NCBI GenBank assembly: GCA_947586295.1 | Contig: CANPXQ010000064.1 | Location: 1 to 5,651 of the forward strand | Length of the DNA: 5,651 nt | From: an uncultured Bacilli bacterium | GTDB lineage: Bacteria > Bacillota_I > Bacilli_A > RF39 > UBA660 | Reading direction: 5' to 3' | Part shown: one piece after another, positions 1 through 5,647 of the stretch | Layout: the number at the start of each line of letters is the position of its first letter | How positions within the stretch are numbered: the first letter of the stretch is position 1 | Notes under the pieces: model-generated | Database searches by the model: none | Told to the model about the DNA's origin: nothing | Seen by the model: only the letters and a program-made list of their open reading frames with translations | Made by a program: the position numbers and the translations under genes

Positions 1-12
1 TTCAACATATAT

Positions 13-21
13 ATCATAACA
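13..21 (-). promoter_or_regulatory. Possible leftward extended -10 promoter element
   Basis: On the minus strand a TATGAT box (13-18) is preceded by TG and one base (20-21 are TG on that strand), which is the extended -10 pattern of SigA promoters. The -35 position at 17 bp spacing (36-41) reads TACAAA, only three of six matches. If real, it would serve a gene that lies left of the window. AT-rich DNA gives such matches often, so this is a weak call. Confidence 0.3.
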
Positions 22-95
22 TATCTTTTTTAATTTTTGTATTGTTTTATCACCCAATATCTAATACACAGCAAAATCTTTAAGATATTTATTAA

Positions 96-124
96 TTGAC
101 TAATTAAGATTATCCGTGTACAAT
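96..124 (+). promoter_or_regulatory. SigA-type promoter for the 148-618 gene
   Basis: A -35 box TTGACT (96-101) and a -10 box TACAAT (119-124) are separated by exactly 17 bp, each one mismatch from consensus. The predicted transcription start is near 131, which leaves a short leader of about 17 bases carrying the ribosome binding site AAAGGA (136-141). No operator-like repeat overlaps it convincingly. The rest of 1-95 contains no gene that I can support. Confidence 0.75.
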
Positions 125-147
125 TTTTATAAAGAAAAGGATAGATT

Positions 148-618
148 ATGTTTATAAGTTCTTTATTAGAAAATTATCATTTTAAAAGATTATTAGTTAT
201 CTTAGGAATAATATTAGGTATTATCTTATTTAAAGTTGTAATTGATTATTTAAATTATTCCTTAGTAAGTAAAAGTGTATATCAATATTCTGCTTATAGT
301 ACAGAGTGTTTTGATTATGTCAAAAATAATCATCCTTCTTTAAAAGAATTTGCTTATAAACAACAAGATGGCTATGATATGTATACGAAATTTATATTAA
401 ATGGGGAAGAAATTTATCTTGCTTGTATTCAAGATATAAAATATGTAGTTTATCCATCTTTTTGGCAAAGCTATTTTAAAAGGGAAAAAATATATTCTTT
501 AACGGAAGCTTTCGATAATAATTTAATTACCTTAGACCATTTAAATAACTATTTTCAAGAACATATATTAGATAATGATAATTATAATATTACGGATTTA
601 TTCATTTATAACAAATAA
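148..618 (+). CDS. Hypothetical protein with one N-terminal membrane segment
   Basis: I do not recognise this 156-residue protein. It starts at ATG, 7 bases after the GG of an AAAGGA ribosome binding site, behind a good promoter, and ends with TAA, so expression is likely. Residues about 14-33 form a hydrophobic helix (Leu/Ile/Gly rich) preceded by H11, K13 and R14. By the positive-inside rule the N-terminus should be cytoplasmic and the remaining ~120 residues outside. No cleavage site or lipobox is evident, so it is probably a membrane anchor rather than a removable signal. The outer part is rich in Tyr, Asp and Asn and has two cysteines (C54, C93) that could form a disulfide. Near the end (residues about 117-136) is a Leu-Thr-Glu-Ala...Leu-Ile-Thr-Leu stretch predicted helical. 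It is transcribed alone and converges on the tRNA gene. The gene call is solid; the function is unknown. Confidence 0.8.
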   Translation: MFISSLLENYHFKRLLVILGIILGIILFKVVIDYLNYSLVSKSVYQYSAYSTECFDYVKNNHPSLKEFAYKQQDGYDMYTKFILNGEEIYLACIQDIKYVVYPSFWQSYFKREKIYSLTEAFDNNLITLDHLNNYFQEHILDNDNYNITDLFIYNK

Positions 619-620
619 AA

Positions 621-645
621 AATTCTCTTATGAGAATTATTTTTA
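621..645. terminator. Bidirectional hairpin terminator between convergent genes
   Basis: The stem AATTCTC (621-627) pairs perfectly with GAGAATT (632-638) around a TTAT loop. On the plus strand it is followed by ATTTTTATTT. On the minus strand the stem runs into a T-rich tract covering 611-620. It begins 2 bases after the stop codon of the 148-618 gene and lies 12 bases beyond the tRNA 3' end, so it can end both convergent transcripts. The stem is short and A/T rich, so efficiency may be moderate. Confidence 0.75.
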
Positions 646-649
646 TTTA

Positions 650-740
650 TGGCGGAGTGGGAGGGATTTGAACCCTCGCAACAGTTACCCGTTCTACATC
701 CTTAGCAGGGACGCCTCTTCAGCCTCTTGAGTACCACTCC
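650..740 (-). tRNA. tRNA-Ser (anticodon GCT)
   Basis: A complete 91-nt class II tRNA. The acceptor stem GGAGTGG (740-734) pairs with CCACTCC (660-654), followed by discriminator G and an encoded CCA ending at 650. The anticodon arm CGTCC/GGATG has one G-T pair and encloses the loop CTGCTAA, with anticodon GCT at 706-704, reading AGC and AGU serine codons. The long variable arm AACGG-GTAA-CTGTT forms a five-pair stem. The T arm is GAGGG-TTCAAAT-CCCTC. The discriminator G and long variable arm are serine identity features. It lies downstream of the znuA-like gene on the same strand but has its own promoter at 760-788, so it may be made both alone and by processing of read-through RNA. The hairpin at 621-638 is its likely terminator. 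Confidence 0.97.
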
Positions 741-747
741 ACAACCA

Positions 748-779
748 AGCTACTTCTTAATTTTAATATAAAAGTAGCT
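748..779. repeat. 8-bp inverted repeat centred on the tRNA promoter -10 box
   Basis: AGCTACTT (748-755) and AAGTAGCT (772-779) form a perfect 8-bp inverted repeat with a 16-base gap. The centre (763/764) falls inside the minus-strand -10 box at 760-765. As RNA read through from the upstream lipoprotein gene it could fold into a hairpin, but no T tract follows, so it does not look like an intrinsic terminator. It could be an operator or an RNA-processing structure; the sequence does not decide. Confidence 0.5.
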
Positions 780-788
780 CCTTGTCAA
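760..788 (-). promoter_or_regulatory. SigA-type promoter for tRNA-Ser
   Basis: On the minus strand a consensus -35 box TTGACA (788-783) is followed after 17 bp by TAAAAT (765-760), one mismatch from TATAAT. The predicted start is near 753, about a dozen bases before the tRNA 5' end at 740. It sits just after the stop codon (794) of the lipoprotein gene, so the tRNA need not depend on that operon. Confidence 0.75.
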
Positions 789-793
789 ATAAA

Positions 794-1645
794 TTAATCG
801 GCTAAAACGAGATTCCTTAAATCGTCAATAAACTTTTGCATAATCGTAATATAGTTTTCATCTAAACTCAAATTAGTCATCTTACTTATATTTACGATTT
901 CCACATCATTATTTTGAATAATACTATTTACCGCTTCAGCAATTTCTTCATCAGTTGTAATTATTCCTTTATAAGTTTTATTTTTATAACCACTTTCAAT
1001 ACTATTAAGATTATTTTCGGTTAGAGTATCTTTATCACAACTTATAGTATTAAATCCATAATTGTTTAAATAATTTAATACATCATCACTAACAACGATA
1101 GTATTTGTTCCTTTTTCTTTCGCTTCTTTCCCAATAGTTCTTAAATCGGCATCCATTATAGATATTTGTTCAGCGAAAGCATCATAATTACTATTAATAC
1201 TATCTATAATAGCCCGAGATTTAACATATTCATTTAAATTGTCGCGAATATTTTTCCCTAACATCAGAAAATTATTAGGGCTTAACCAAAGTTCTTCAAT
1301 ACCATATGTATAACTTAAACCATTAGATACATCAATAATTAATAATTTATTATTTTTATTAATTAAATTTTTGGCAATATTTTTTTCATTACTTAAACCA
1401 TTATAAATAAATAAATCACTTTTAGCATATTCACTAATTTGTTTATCGGTTAATTCATAACTATAGACATCCGTATCTATCGGATAAATACTTTCAATCT
1501 TACTATAATTTCCATATAAAGTATTAATTAAATAAGTTATTGGATAAGTTGTTGTATAGATAGTCGCATTTTCTAAATTATCTTTAAAAATACTACAACC
1601 TCCCATAAATAATAAAGTTATTAATAATAATAAATATTTTTTCAT
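794..1645 (-). CDS. ZnuA/MntC-like substrate-binding lipoprotein without histidine ligands
   Basis: A 283-residue protein of the cluster A-I (zinc/manganese) ABC solute-binding family. It has a short lysine-led signal peptide and a lipobox-type MGGC with the lipidated cysteine at C17, so it should be anchored on the outer face of the membrane. Family landmarks are clear: a DxYSYE segment (59-64) matching the usual DPHxYE, SDLFIYNG (76-83), WLSP (120-123) followed by a NIRD helix (132-135), and NYITIM near the end (264-269). The metal-binding positions are not conserved: the three usual histidines (third sometimes Glu) are Y61, E118 and D187, and the last acidic position aligns with about N258. 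The whole protein has no histidine. It may bind another ligand or no metal. The ATG overlaps the yidD stop as ATGA; its AAAGGA site (1661-1656) lies inside yidD. No transporter permease or ATPase gene is present here. Fold assignment is confident, substrate is not. Confidence 0.85.
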   Translation of the reverse strand: MKKYLLLLITLLFMGGCSIFKDNLENATIYTTTYPITYLINTLYGNYSKIESIYPIDTDVYSYELTDKQISEYAKSDLFIYNGLSNEKNIAKNLINKNNKLLIIDVSNGLSYTYGIEELWLSPNNFLMLGKNIRDNLNEYVKSRAIIDSINSNYDAFAEQISIMDADLRTIGKEAKEKGTNTIVVSDDVLNYLNNYGFNTISCDKDTLTENNLNSIESGYKNKTYKGIITTDEEIAEAVNSIIQNNDVEIVNISKMTNLSLDENYITIMQKFIDDLRNLVLAD

Positions 1646-1875
1646 TTGTTTTCTTTCCTTTCTGGAACATTATCAATTCCCATTGGCCCAAAAGGATGAC
1701 ATTTTAAAATCCTTTTTATTCCTAATTTTAAACCTTTTAAAGTACCATATTTTTCAATAGCTTCAATCATATAATTACTACAAGTAGGTTGAAAACGACA
1801 CATCTTATGACTACTTAAAGGTAGTAATTGATAACCCCTTATTAAATAAATAATGATTTTCTTAATTTTAATCAC
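1642..1875 (-). CDS. yidD: Membrane protein insertion efficiency factor YidD
   Basis: A 77-residue protein (if counted from the GTG at 1875) of the YidD/UPF0161 family, a small inner-face membrane-associated protein that helps YidC/Sec-dependent insertion of membrane proteins. The hallmark block is intact: CRFxPTCSxY (26-35), EAIEKYG (38-44), KG followed by the RIxKCHPFG segment (55-63), and the final GIDNVP (66-71); C26, C32 and C59 are the conserved cysteines. A hydrophobic, basic N-terminal segment precedes them. The start is doubtful: GTG at 1875 lies within the ribosome binding sequence AAAAGGTGAT (1880-1871). An in-frame ATT at 1866, codon 4, lies 8 bases after the GG and would give a protein beginning MKKI, as typical family members do. 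The gene is separated from the rnpA-yidC neighbourhood common for yidD and instead overlaps the lipoprotein gene by ATGA, suggesting translational coupling. Its TGA stop shows standard code usage. Confidence 0.95.
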   Translation of the reverse strand: MIKIKKIIIYLIRGYQLLPLSSHKMCRFQPTCSNYMIEAIEKYGTLKGLKLGIKRILKCHPFGPMGIDNVPERKENK

Positions 1876-1880
1876 CTTTT
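1871..1880 (-). promoter_or_regulatory. Ribosome binding site deciding the yidD start
   Basis: On the minus strand AAAAGGTGAT matches the downstream half of the 16S anti-Shine-Dalgarno complement (AGGTGAT). It contains the GTG triplet at 1875-1873, so GTG can hardly be the start while paired to 16S rRNA. The GG is 8 bases from the in-frame ATT at 1866-1864, a normal distance. No ATG or TTG occurs in frame nearby; the next Met codon is residue 25 of the long reading, too late to keep the N-terminal segment. Confidence 0.6.
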
Positions 1881-1977
1881 TAAATTTTACTATATATTTA
1901 AAAAAAAGTAAATTAGATATAAAGAAACAATTAATTCAAAAGTAGATTAATTTAGAAAAATATGATATTATAAATTT
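1876..1977. promoter_or_regulatory. Divergent intergenic region between yidD and rnc
   Basis: About 100 bp of almost pure A/T that must hold promoters for both directions. Rightward, TATGAT (1961-1966) or TATTAT (1966-1971) are -10 candidates, without a good -35 box. The second would start RNA at about 1978, on the upstream rnc ATG itself. Leftward, a TATAGT-like -10 lies at about 1889-1894 on the minus strand, also without a good -35. A 7-bp inverted repeat AATTAAT (1929-1935) / ATTAATT (1946-1952) is present but is easily expected by chance at this composition. Confidence 0.35.
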
Positions 1978-2640
1978 ATGGTGAAAGATATGGAATTTTT
2001 AGACAAATTTAAGATTAAAATGCATAATCCCCAATTATTAGATATAGCCTTAACACATAGTAGTTATGCTTATGAACATAAATTAAAATATAATTATGAA
2101 CGTTTAGAATATTTAGGAGATGCGGTATTAGAATTAGTTACGAGTGATTATTTTTATCAAAATACTAAATACAGTGAAGGACTAATGACTGTCAAAAGAG
2201 CTAATTATGTTTGTGAAAATGCTTTAGCGTGTTACGCTAAAGATTTAAAAATAGATAAATTAATTAAAGTGGGTGTAGGTCAACAACATAATATAAATAA
2301 TACTATTATAGCGGATGTATTTGAAGCTATTATAGGAGCTATTTATTTAGATCAAGGTTTTAAGGTAGTTAAAAAATATATTGATACGATAATTATTCCT
2401 TATATAAATGATGATCGGGATTTTAATACAGATTATAAAACTAAACTTCAAGAAGTAGTTCAACCATCAAAACAAGAAATAAGTTATATAGTTGTTAAAG
2501 AAACAGGCAAAAGTCATCAAAAGCAATTTGAAGTAGTGGTTAAAATAGATGATATTATATATGGTAAAGGTATTGGTTCTAGTAAAAAAGAAGCCGAACA
2601 ACACGCTGCTTATGATGCCTTTTTAAAGTATGTTAAATAG
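1978..2640 (+). CDS. rnc: Ribonuclease III
   Basis: RNase III, the Mg-dependent endonuclease that cuts double-stranded RNA in rRNA precursors and structured transcripts; it acts as a homodimer in the cytoplasm. The catalytic domain (about residues 5-145) carries LTHSSY (25-30), the family signature ERLEYLGDAVL (41-51) and DVFEAIIGAIYLDQG (113-127). The acidic catalytic residues are E41, E44, D48, D113 and E116, all present. The C-terminal double-stranded RNA binding domain (about 152-220) begins DYKTKLQE and ends with the KKEAEQHAAYDAF helix. The protein is 220 residues from ATG 1978, close to the family's usual ~225-250. That ATG has no ribosome binding site, whereas ATG 1990 (residue 5) is preceded by GGTGA (1980-1984) with the GG 8 bases away; a 216-residue product starting MEFLDKF is at least as likely. 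It is followed after 9 bases by smc, the order found in Bacillus subtilis and relatives. Confidence 0.98.
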   Translation: MVKDMEFLDKFKIKMHNPQLLDIALTHSSYAYEHKLKYNYERLEYLGDAVLELVTSDYFYQNTKYSEGLMTVKRANYVCENALACYAKDLKIDKLIKVGVGQQHNINNTIIADVFEAIIGAIYLDQGFKVVKKYIDTIIIPYINDDRDFNTDYKTKLQEVVQPSKQEISYIVVKETGKSHQKQFEVVVKIDDIIYGKGIGSSKKEAEQHAAYDAFLKYVK

Positions 2641-2649
2641 AGGTAAAAG

Positions 2650-5574
2650 ATGTATTTAAAAAGTATTAGAGCTCAAGGATTTAAATCTTTTGCAGATAAA
2701 ATTGATTTAGAGATAAATCCTGGTATTACAGGTATAGTAGGGCCTAATGGTAGTGGTAAAAGTAATATTGTTGATGCTATTCGTTGGGTTTTAGGAGAAC
2801 AATCAGTAAAATCACTTAGATCTAGTATGATGAGTGATGTTATTTTTAATGGTTCCAGTTCTCGCGATAAACAAAAAAGAGCGATGGTTGCTTTAGTATT
2901 TGATAATACTGATCATTATCTTTCTACGGATTTTTTAGAAGTGGAAATAAAAAGAGTAGTATATGAAACCGGAGAAAATGAATACTTTATAAATAATAAT
3001 CGAGTTAGATTAAAAGATATAACGGATTTATTAATGGAATCGGGGGCGGGATTAAATGATTTTAATATTATTTCTCAAGGAAATATTACGGACATTGTAA
3101 ATAGTAAAAGTACCGATCGGCGTATTATTTTTGAATCGGCGGCTAAAGTTTTAAAATATAAAAAAAGAAAAGAAGAAAGTTTAAAAAAATTAGAGAAGAC
3201 TGAAGAAAATTTAATTCGTCTTAATTTAATTATTCAAGAATTAGAACAAACTATTAATCCTTTAAAAAGAGAAAAAGATAAAGCTTTAAAGTACCTAGCT
3301 TTAAAAGAAGACTTAGAAAGTATTGATATAGCTTTAATATGTAATGATATTACTAATTTAAATGAATCATATCAAACCTTAAAAAAAGAAATAGAAGTAT
3401 TAAATAATCAAGTAACTAATCAAGATAACACTAAAGAATTATATTTAGAAAAATTAAAGTATCAAAATATATCTTTAGATAATCAAATAAATGAAAAAAG
3501 AGAAAAATTAATATCTTTAACGAAAAAAATAAGTGATTTAGAAAGTGAAAGAACAATAACGATTGAAAGAACAAAATATAATAAAGATGAAAAAAAGATA
3601 AATGAAAACTTAATTACTTTAAAAGATACTATATTAAAAAAAGAAAAGAACTTAGATGTTTTAAATAATAGTATTACTTCTTTAGAAGAAAAATTAGCTA
3701 ATAATCGTAATACTTTAACTAATTTAAATGATGAATTATTAAAATTAAAAGTAAATAAAAGTGATCTTAATGCTAATATGGAAAATAAAAGTAAACAAAT
3801 TATCACTATTAAAAATAAAATAGAAGTTTTAGAAAACAATATTTTAAATGATTCAACATCTCCTTTAGCAGTTAGAAATATTTTAGCGAATCCACGTTTA
3901 AAAAATATCTTGGGAACAGTTGGTAAATTAATAAAAACTCAAGATAATTATTTACTCGCTTTAGATACGGCTTTAGGTAATAATAAAAATTTTATTGTAA
4001 CCTTAGATGAAGATACGGCTATAGAAGCTATTAATTTTTTAAAACAAGAAAAACTAGGGAGAGCAACATTTTATCCTTTAAATGTAATTAAAGGTCGAAG
4101 TATTCCTAAGGAAGTTATTCAAGATATTAAAAAAATATCTGGTTATATAGATATATTTTCCAATGTAATAGAAGTAGATAAAAAATATGAGAATATAGCT
4201 TTACACGAATTAGGAAATGTTATTTTAGTTAAAGATGCTCTAAGTATGAATACAATAAGTAAAATTACGAATCATAAATATAAAGTAGTTTCTTTAGATG
4301 GAGAAATCGCTAATATAGGTGGTTCTATTACCGGTGGAATTAGTAAAAGTAATAATCTTTTATATCAAAGAACAGAAATTAATAATTTAAAACAAGAATT
4401 AAGTAATTTAAATATTGAAATAAAGGCTTTAAATGAAGAATTTTTACAGATGGCTAAAAATCTAAAAGAAAAAGAAGCTAAAGGAGAAGAATTAATTAAA
4501 GATAGTATTTTCCTTAATGAAGAAATTAATATTAAAAAAGAAGAACTTAATTCTCTATCTACCGAACTTACTGCTTTAAGAAAAGAACAAGAAGGAATGG
4601 TAGATTTAATTACTAATAAAAATGAAGATAAAATAATTACTTTAATGGAAGAAATAAAAGTAGTTACTTTAGACAAAGAATTATTAGAAAAAGAAGTAAA
4701 TGAATTAGGAAAGAATAAAAATGATTTAGTAGAAGAAATAAATATTAAAGAAAAAGAAATAAAAGAAGAAAATAGTAAAATTAATGCTAAATTAAATGAA
4801 TTAAAAAATAAAGAAGTATTATTAGGTAAAACAGAAGTAAAATTAGATTCTTTATTAGTAGATTTAAATGAAGAATATAATATTACTTATGAATATGCTA
4901 GTAGTAATTATAGTTTAGATATAGATTATCCTCTAGCGAAAGAAAAAGTAACTAATTTAAAAAAAGAAATAGTTAAATTAGGTAATGTTAATACGGGCTC
5001 AATAGATGAATTTGAAAGATTAAATAATCGATATGAATTTTTATCTAAACAAAAAGATGATTTAGTTACTGCTAGTGAAGAATTAAAAGATATTATTAAA
5101 GATATGGATGAAGTAATGATTACAAAATTTAAAGATACTTTTAATTCAGTTAGAAAAGAATTTAAAAGAATATTTAGGTTAATGTTTAGAGGAGGAGAAG
5201 GAGATTTATTATTAACCGATCCTCTTAATATCTTAAATACAGGTATAGATATTAAAGCTATACCCCCAGGTAAAAAAATATCTTCACCGATGTCTTTAAG
5301 TGGGGGAGAAAAAGCTTTAACAGCAATATGTTTGTTATTCGCTATATTAGAAGTTAATCCATCGCCTTTCATTGTTTTAGATGAAGCCGAAGCAGCTTTA
5401 GATGAAGCTAATGTCGATATGTTTGGTAAATATCTAAATAATGAAAAAAATAAGAGCCAATTTATTGTTATTACCCATAAAAAGAAAATGATGGAATATG
5501 CTGATACTTTATATGGTATTACAATGCAAGAAAGCGGTGTATCTAAAATAGTAAGTACAAAATTAGAAAAATAA
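2650..5574 (+). CDS. smc: Chromosome partition protein SMC, short-armed
   Basis: The ATPase subunit of bacterial condensin, which with ScpA and ScpB loops and segregates the chromosome. All working parts are present. The N-terminal head has Walker A GPNGSGKS (31-38), the arginine finger R57 and Q-loop Q143. The first coiled coil spans about 171-400. The hinge covers about 403-566, with the glycine-rich IGGSITGG at 556-563. The returning coil runs to roughly 815. The C-terminal head carries the ABC signature LSGGEK (883-888) and Walker B ending in D911-E912, followed by the D-loop ALDEAN. The 974 residues compare with about 1186 in B. subtilis; heads and hinge are full size, so the loss is in the arms (about 230 residues each, not ~330). 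Start ATG 2650 follows AGAGGT (2639-2644), which overlaps the rnc stop codon, so the two genes are co-transcribed. scpA and scpB are not in the window. The coils are very rich in Lys, Glu and Asn. Confidence 0.98.
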   Translation: MYLKSIRAQGFKSFADKIDLEINPGITGIVGPNGSGKSNIVDAIRWVLGEQSVKSLRSSMMSDVIFNGSSSRDKQKRAMVALVFDNTDHYLSTDFLEVEIKRVVYETGENEYFINNNRVRLKDITDLLMESGAGLNDFNIISQGNITDIVNSKSTDRRIIFESAAKVLKYKKRKEESLKKLEKTEENLIRLNLIIQELEQTINPLKREKDKALKYLALKEDLESIDIALICNDITNLNESYQTLKKEIEVLNNQVTNQDNTKELYLEKLKYQNISLDNQINEKREKLISLTKKISDLESERTITIERTKYNKDEKKINENLITLKDTILKKEKNLDVLNNSITSLEEKLANNRNTLTNLNDELLKLKVNKSDLNANMENKSKQIITIKNKIEVLENNILNDSTSPLAVRNILANPRLKNILGTVGKLIKTQDNYLLALDTALGNNKNFIVTLDEDTAIEAINFLKQEKLGRATFYPLNVIKGRSIPKEVIQDIKKISGYIDIFSNVIEVDKKYENIALHELGNVILVKDALSMNTISKITNHKYKVVSLDGEIANIGGSITGGISKSNNLLYQRTEINNLKQELSNLNIEIKALNEEFLQMAKNLKEKEAKGEELIKDSIFLNEEINIKKEELNSLSTELTALRKEQEGMVDLITNKNEDKIITLMEEIKVVTLDKELLEKEVNELGKNKNDLVEEINIKEKEIKEENSKINAKLNELKNKEVLLGKTEVKLDSLLVDLNEEYNITYEYASSNYSLDIDYPLAKEKVTNLKKEIVKLGNVNTGSIDEFERLNNRYEFLSKQKDDLVTASEELKDIIKDMDEVMITKFKDTFNSVRKEFKRIFRLMFRGGEGDLLLTDPLNILNTGIDIKAIPPGKKISSPMSLSGGEKALTAICLLFAILEVNPSPFIVLDEAEAALDEANVDMFGKYLNNEKNKSQFIVITHKKKMMEYADTLYGITMQESGVSKIVSTKLEK

Positions 5575-5603
5575 TAACTTTACACTTTTTGTAAAGTTAT
5601 TTT
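5573..5603 (+). terminator. Intrinsic terminator of the rnc-smc operon
   Basis: A perfect 11-bp stem, AATAACTTTAC (5573-5583) with GTAAAGTTATT (5591-5601), encloses the loop ACTTTTT. It begins inside the smc TAA stop codon (5572-5574). The T tract after the stem is short (TTT AAAC), so termination may be incomplete. On the opposite strand the stem is followed by a longer T-rich tract, so it could also stop leftward transcription. Confidence 0.8.
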
Positions 5604-5620
5604 AAACTAAAAACAAGTCG

Positions 5621-5647
5621 TTGATATATATATATATATAGTACAAT
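5621..5647 (+). promoter_or_regulatory. Candidate promoter with a TA-repeat spacer
   Basis: TTGATA (5621-5626) and TACAAT (5642-5647) resemble SigA -35 and -10 boxes and would drive a gene beginning beyond the right end of the window. The spacer is 15 bp, shorter than the preferred 17, and consists of TA repeats plus one G. The position right after a terminator supports a new transcription unit rather than continuation of the rnc-smc operon. Confidence 0.5.
5625..5640. repeat. (TA)8 dinucleotide repeat
   Basis: Eight uninterrupted TA units lie in the 48 bases after the smc terminator stem, overlapping the last two bases of the -35-like box and filling the spacer up to the G before the -10-like box. 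Tracts of this kind are prone to slipped-strand length change, which here would alter promoter spacing in 2-bp steps. Confidence 0.9.

Noticed and set aside
77..87. Small palindrome ATCTT-T-AAGAT upstream of the first gene
   Set aside because: Single-base loop, no T tract, not aligned with the -35/-10 boxes; likely chance.
1642..1875. Mycoplasma genetic code (TGA as Trp), considered because of the AT richness and Mollicute-like gene sizes
   Set aside because: TGA ends yidD at the family's normal length inside an ATGA overlap, and Trp codons at family-conserved positions (SMC RWVLGE, lipoprotein WLSP) are TGG.
1886..1912. TTTACT (1886-1891) / AGTAAA (1907-1912) inverted repeat near the yidD start
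   Set aside because: Only 6 bp perfect, extended only with a bulge, in a nearly pure A/T background; no support as operator or terminator.
1929..1952. 7-bp inverted repeat AATTAAT/ATTAATT as an operator between yidD and rnc
   Set aside because: All-A/T half sites of this length are expected by chance in such DNA, and no Fur/Zur-type box core is visible.
3483..3839. 118-codon minus-strand open frame within smc
   Set aside because: It is antisense to the Lys/Glu/Asn-rich coiled coil, translates to a low-complexity Ser/Phe/Leu string and lacks a convincing start context; it is a shadow of smc.
4365..4676. 103-codon minus-strand open frame within smc
   Set aside because: Antisense of the second coiled coil, Ser/Leu/Ile-rich without domain features; a compositional shadow.
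4926..5372. 148-codon minus-strand open frame over the SMC C-terminal head
   Set aside because: It overlaps the conserved ABC signature and Walker B coding region, which fully explain the DNA; no recognisable product.
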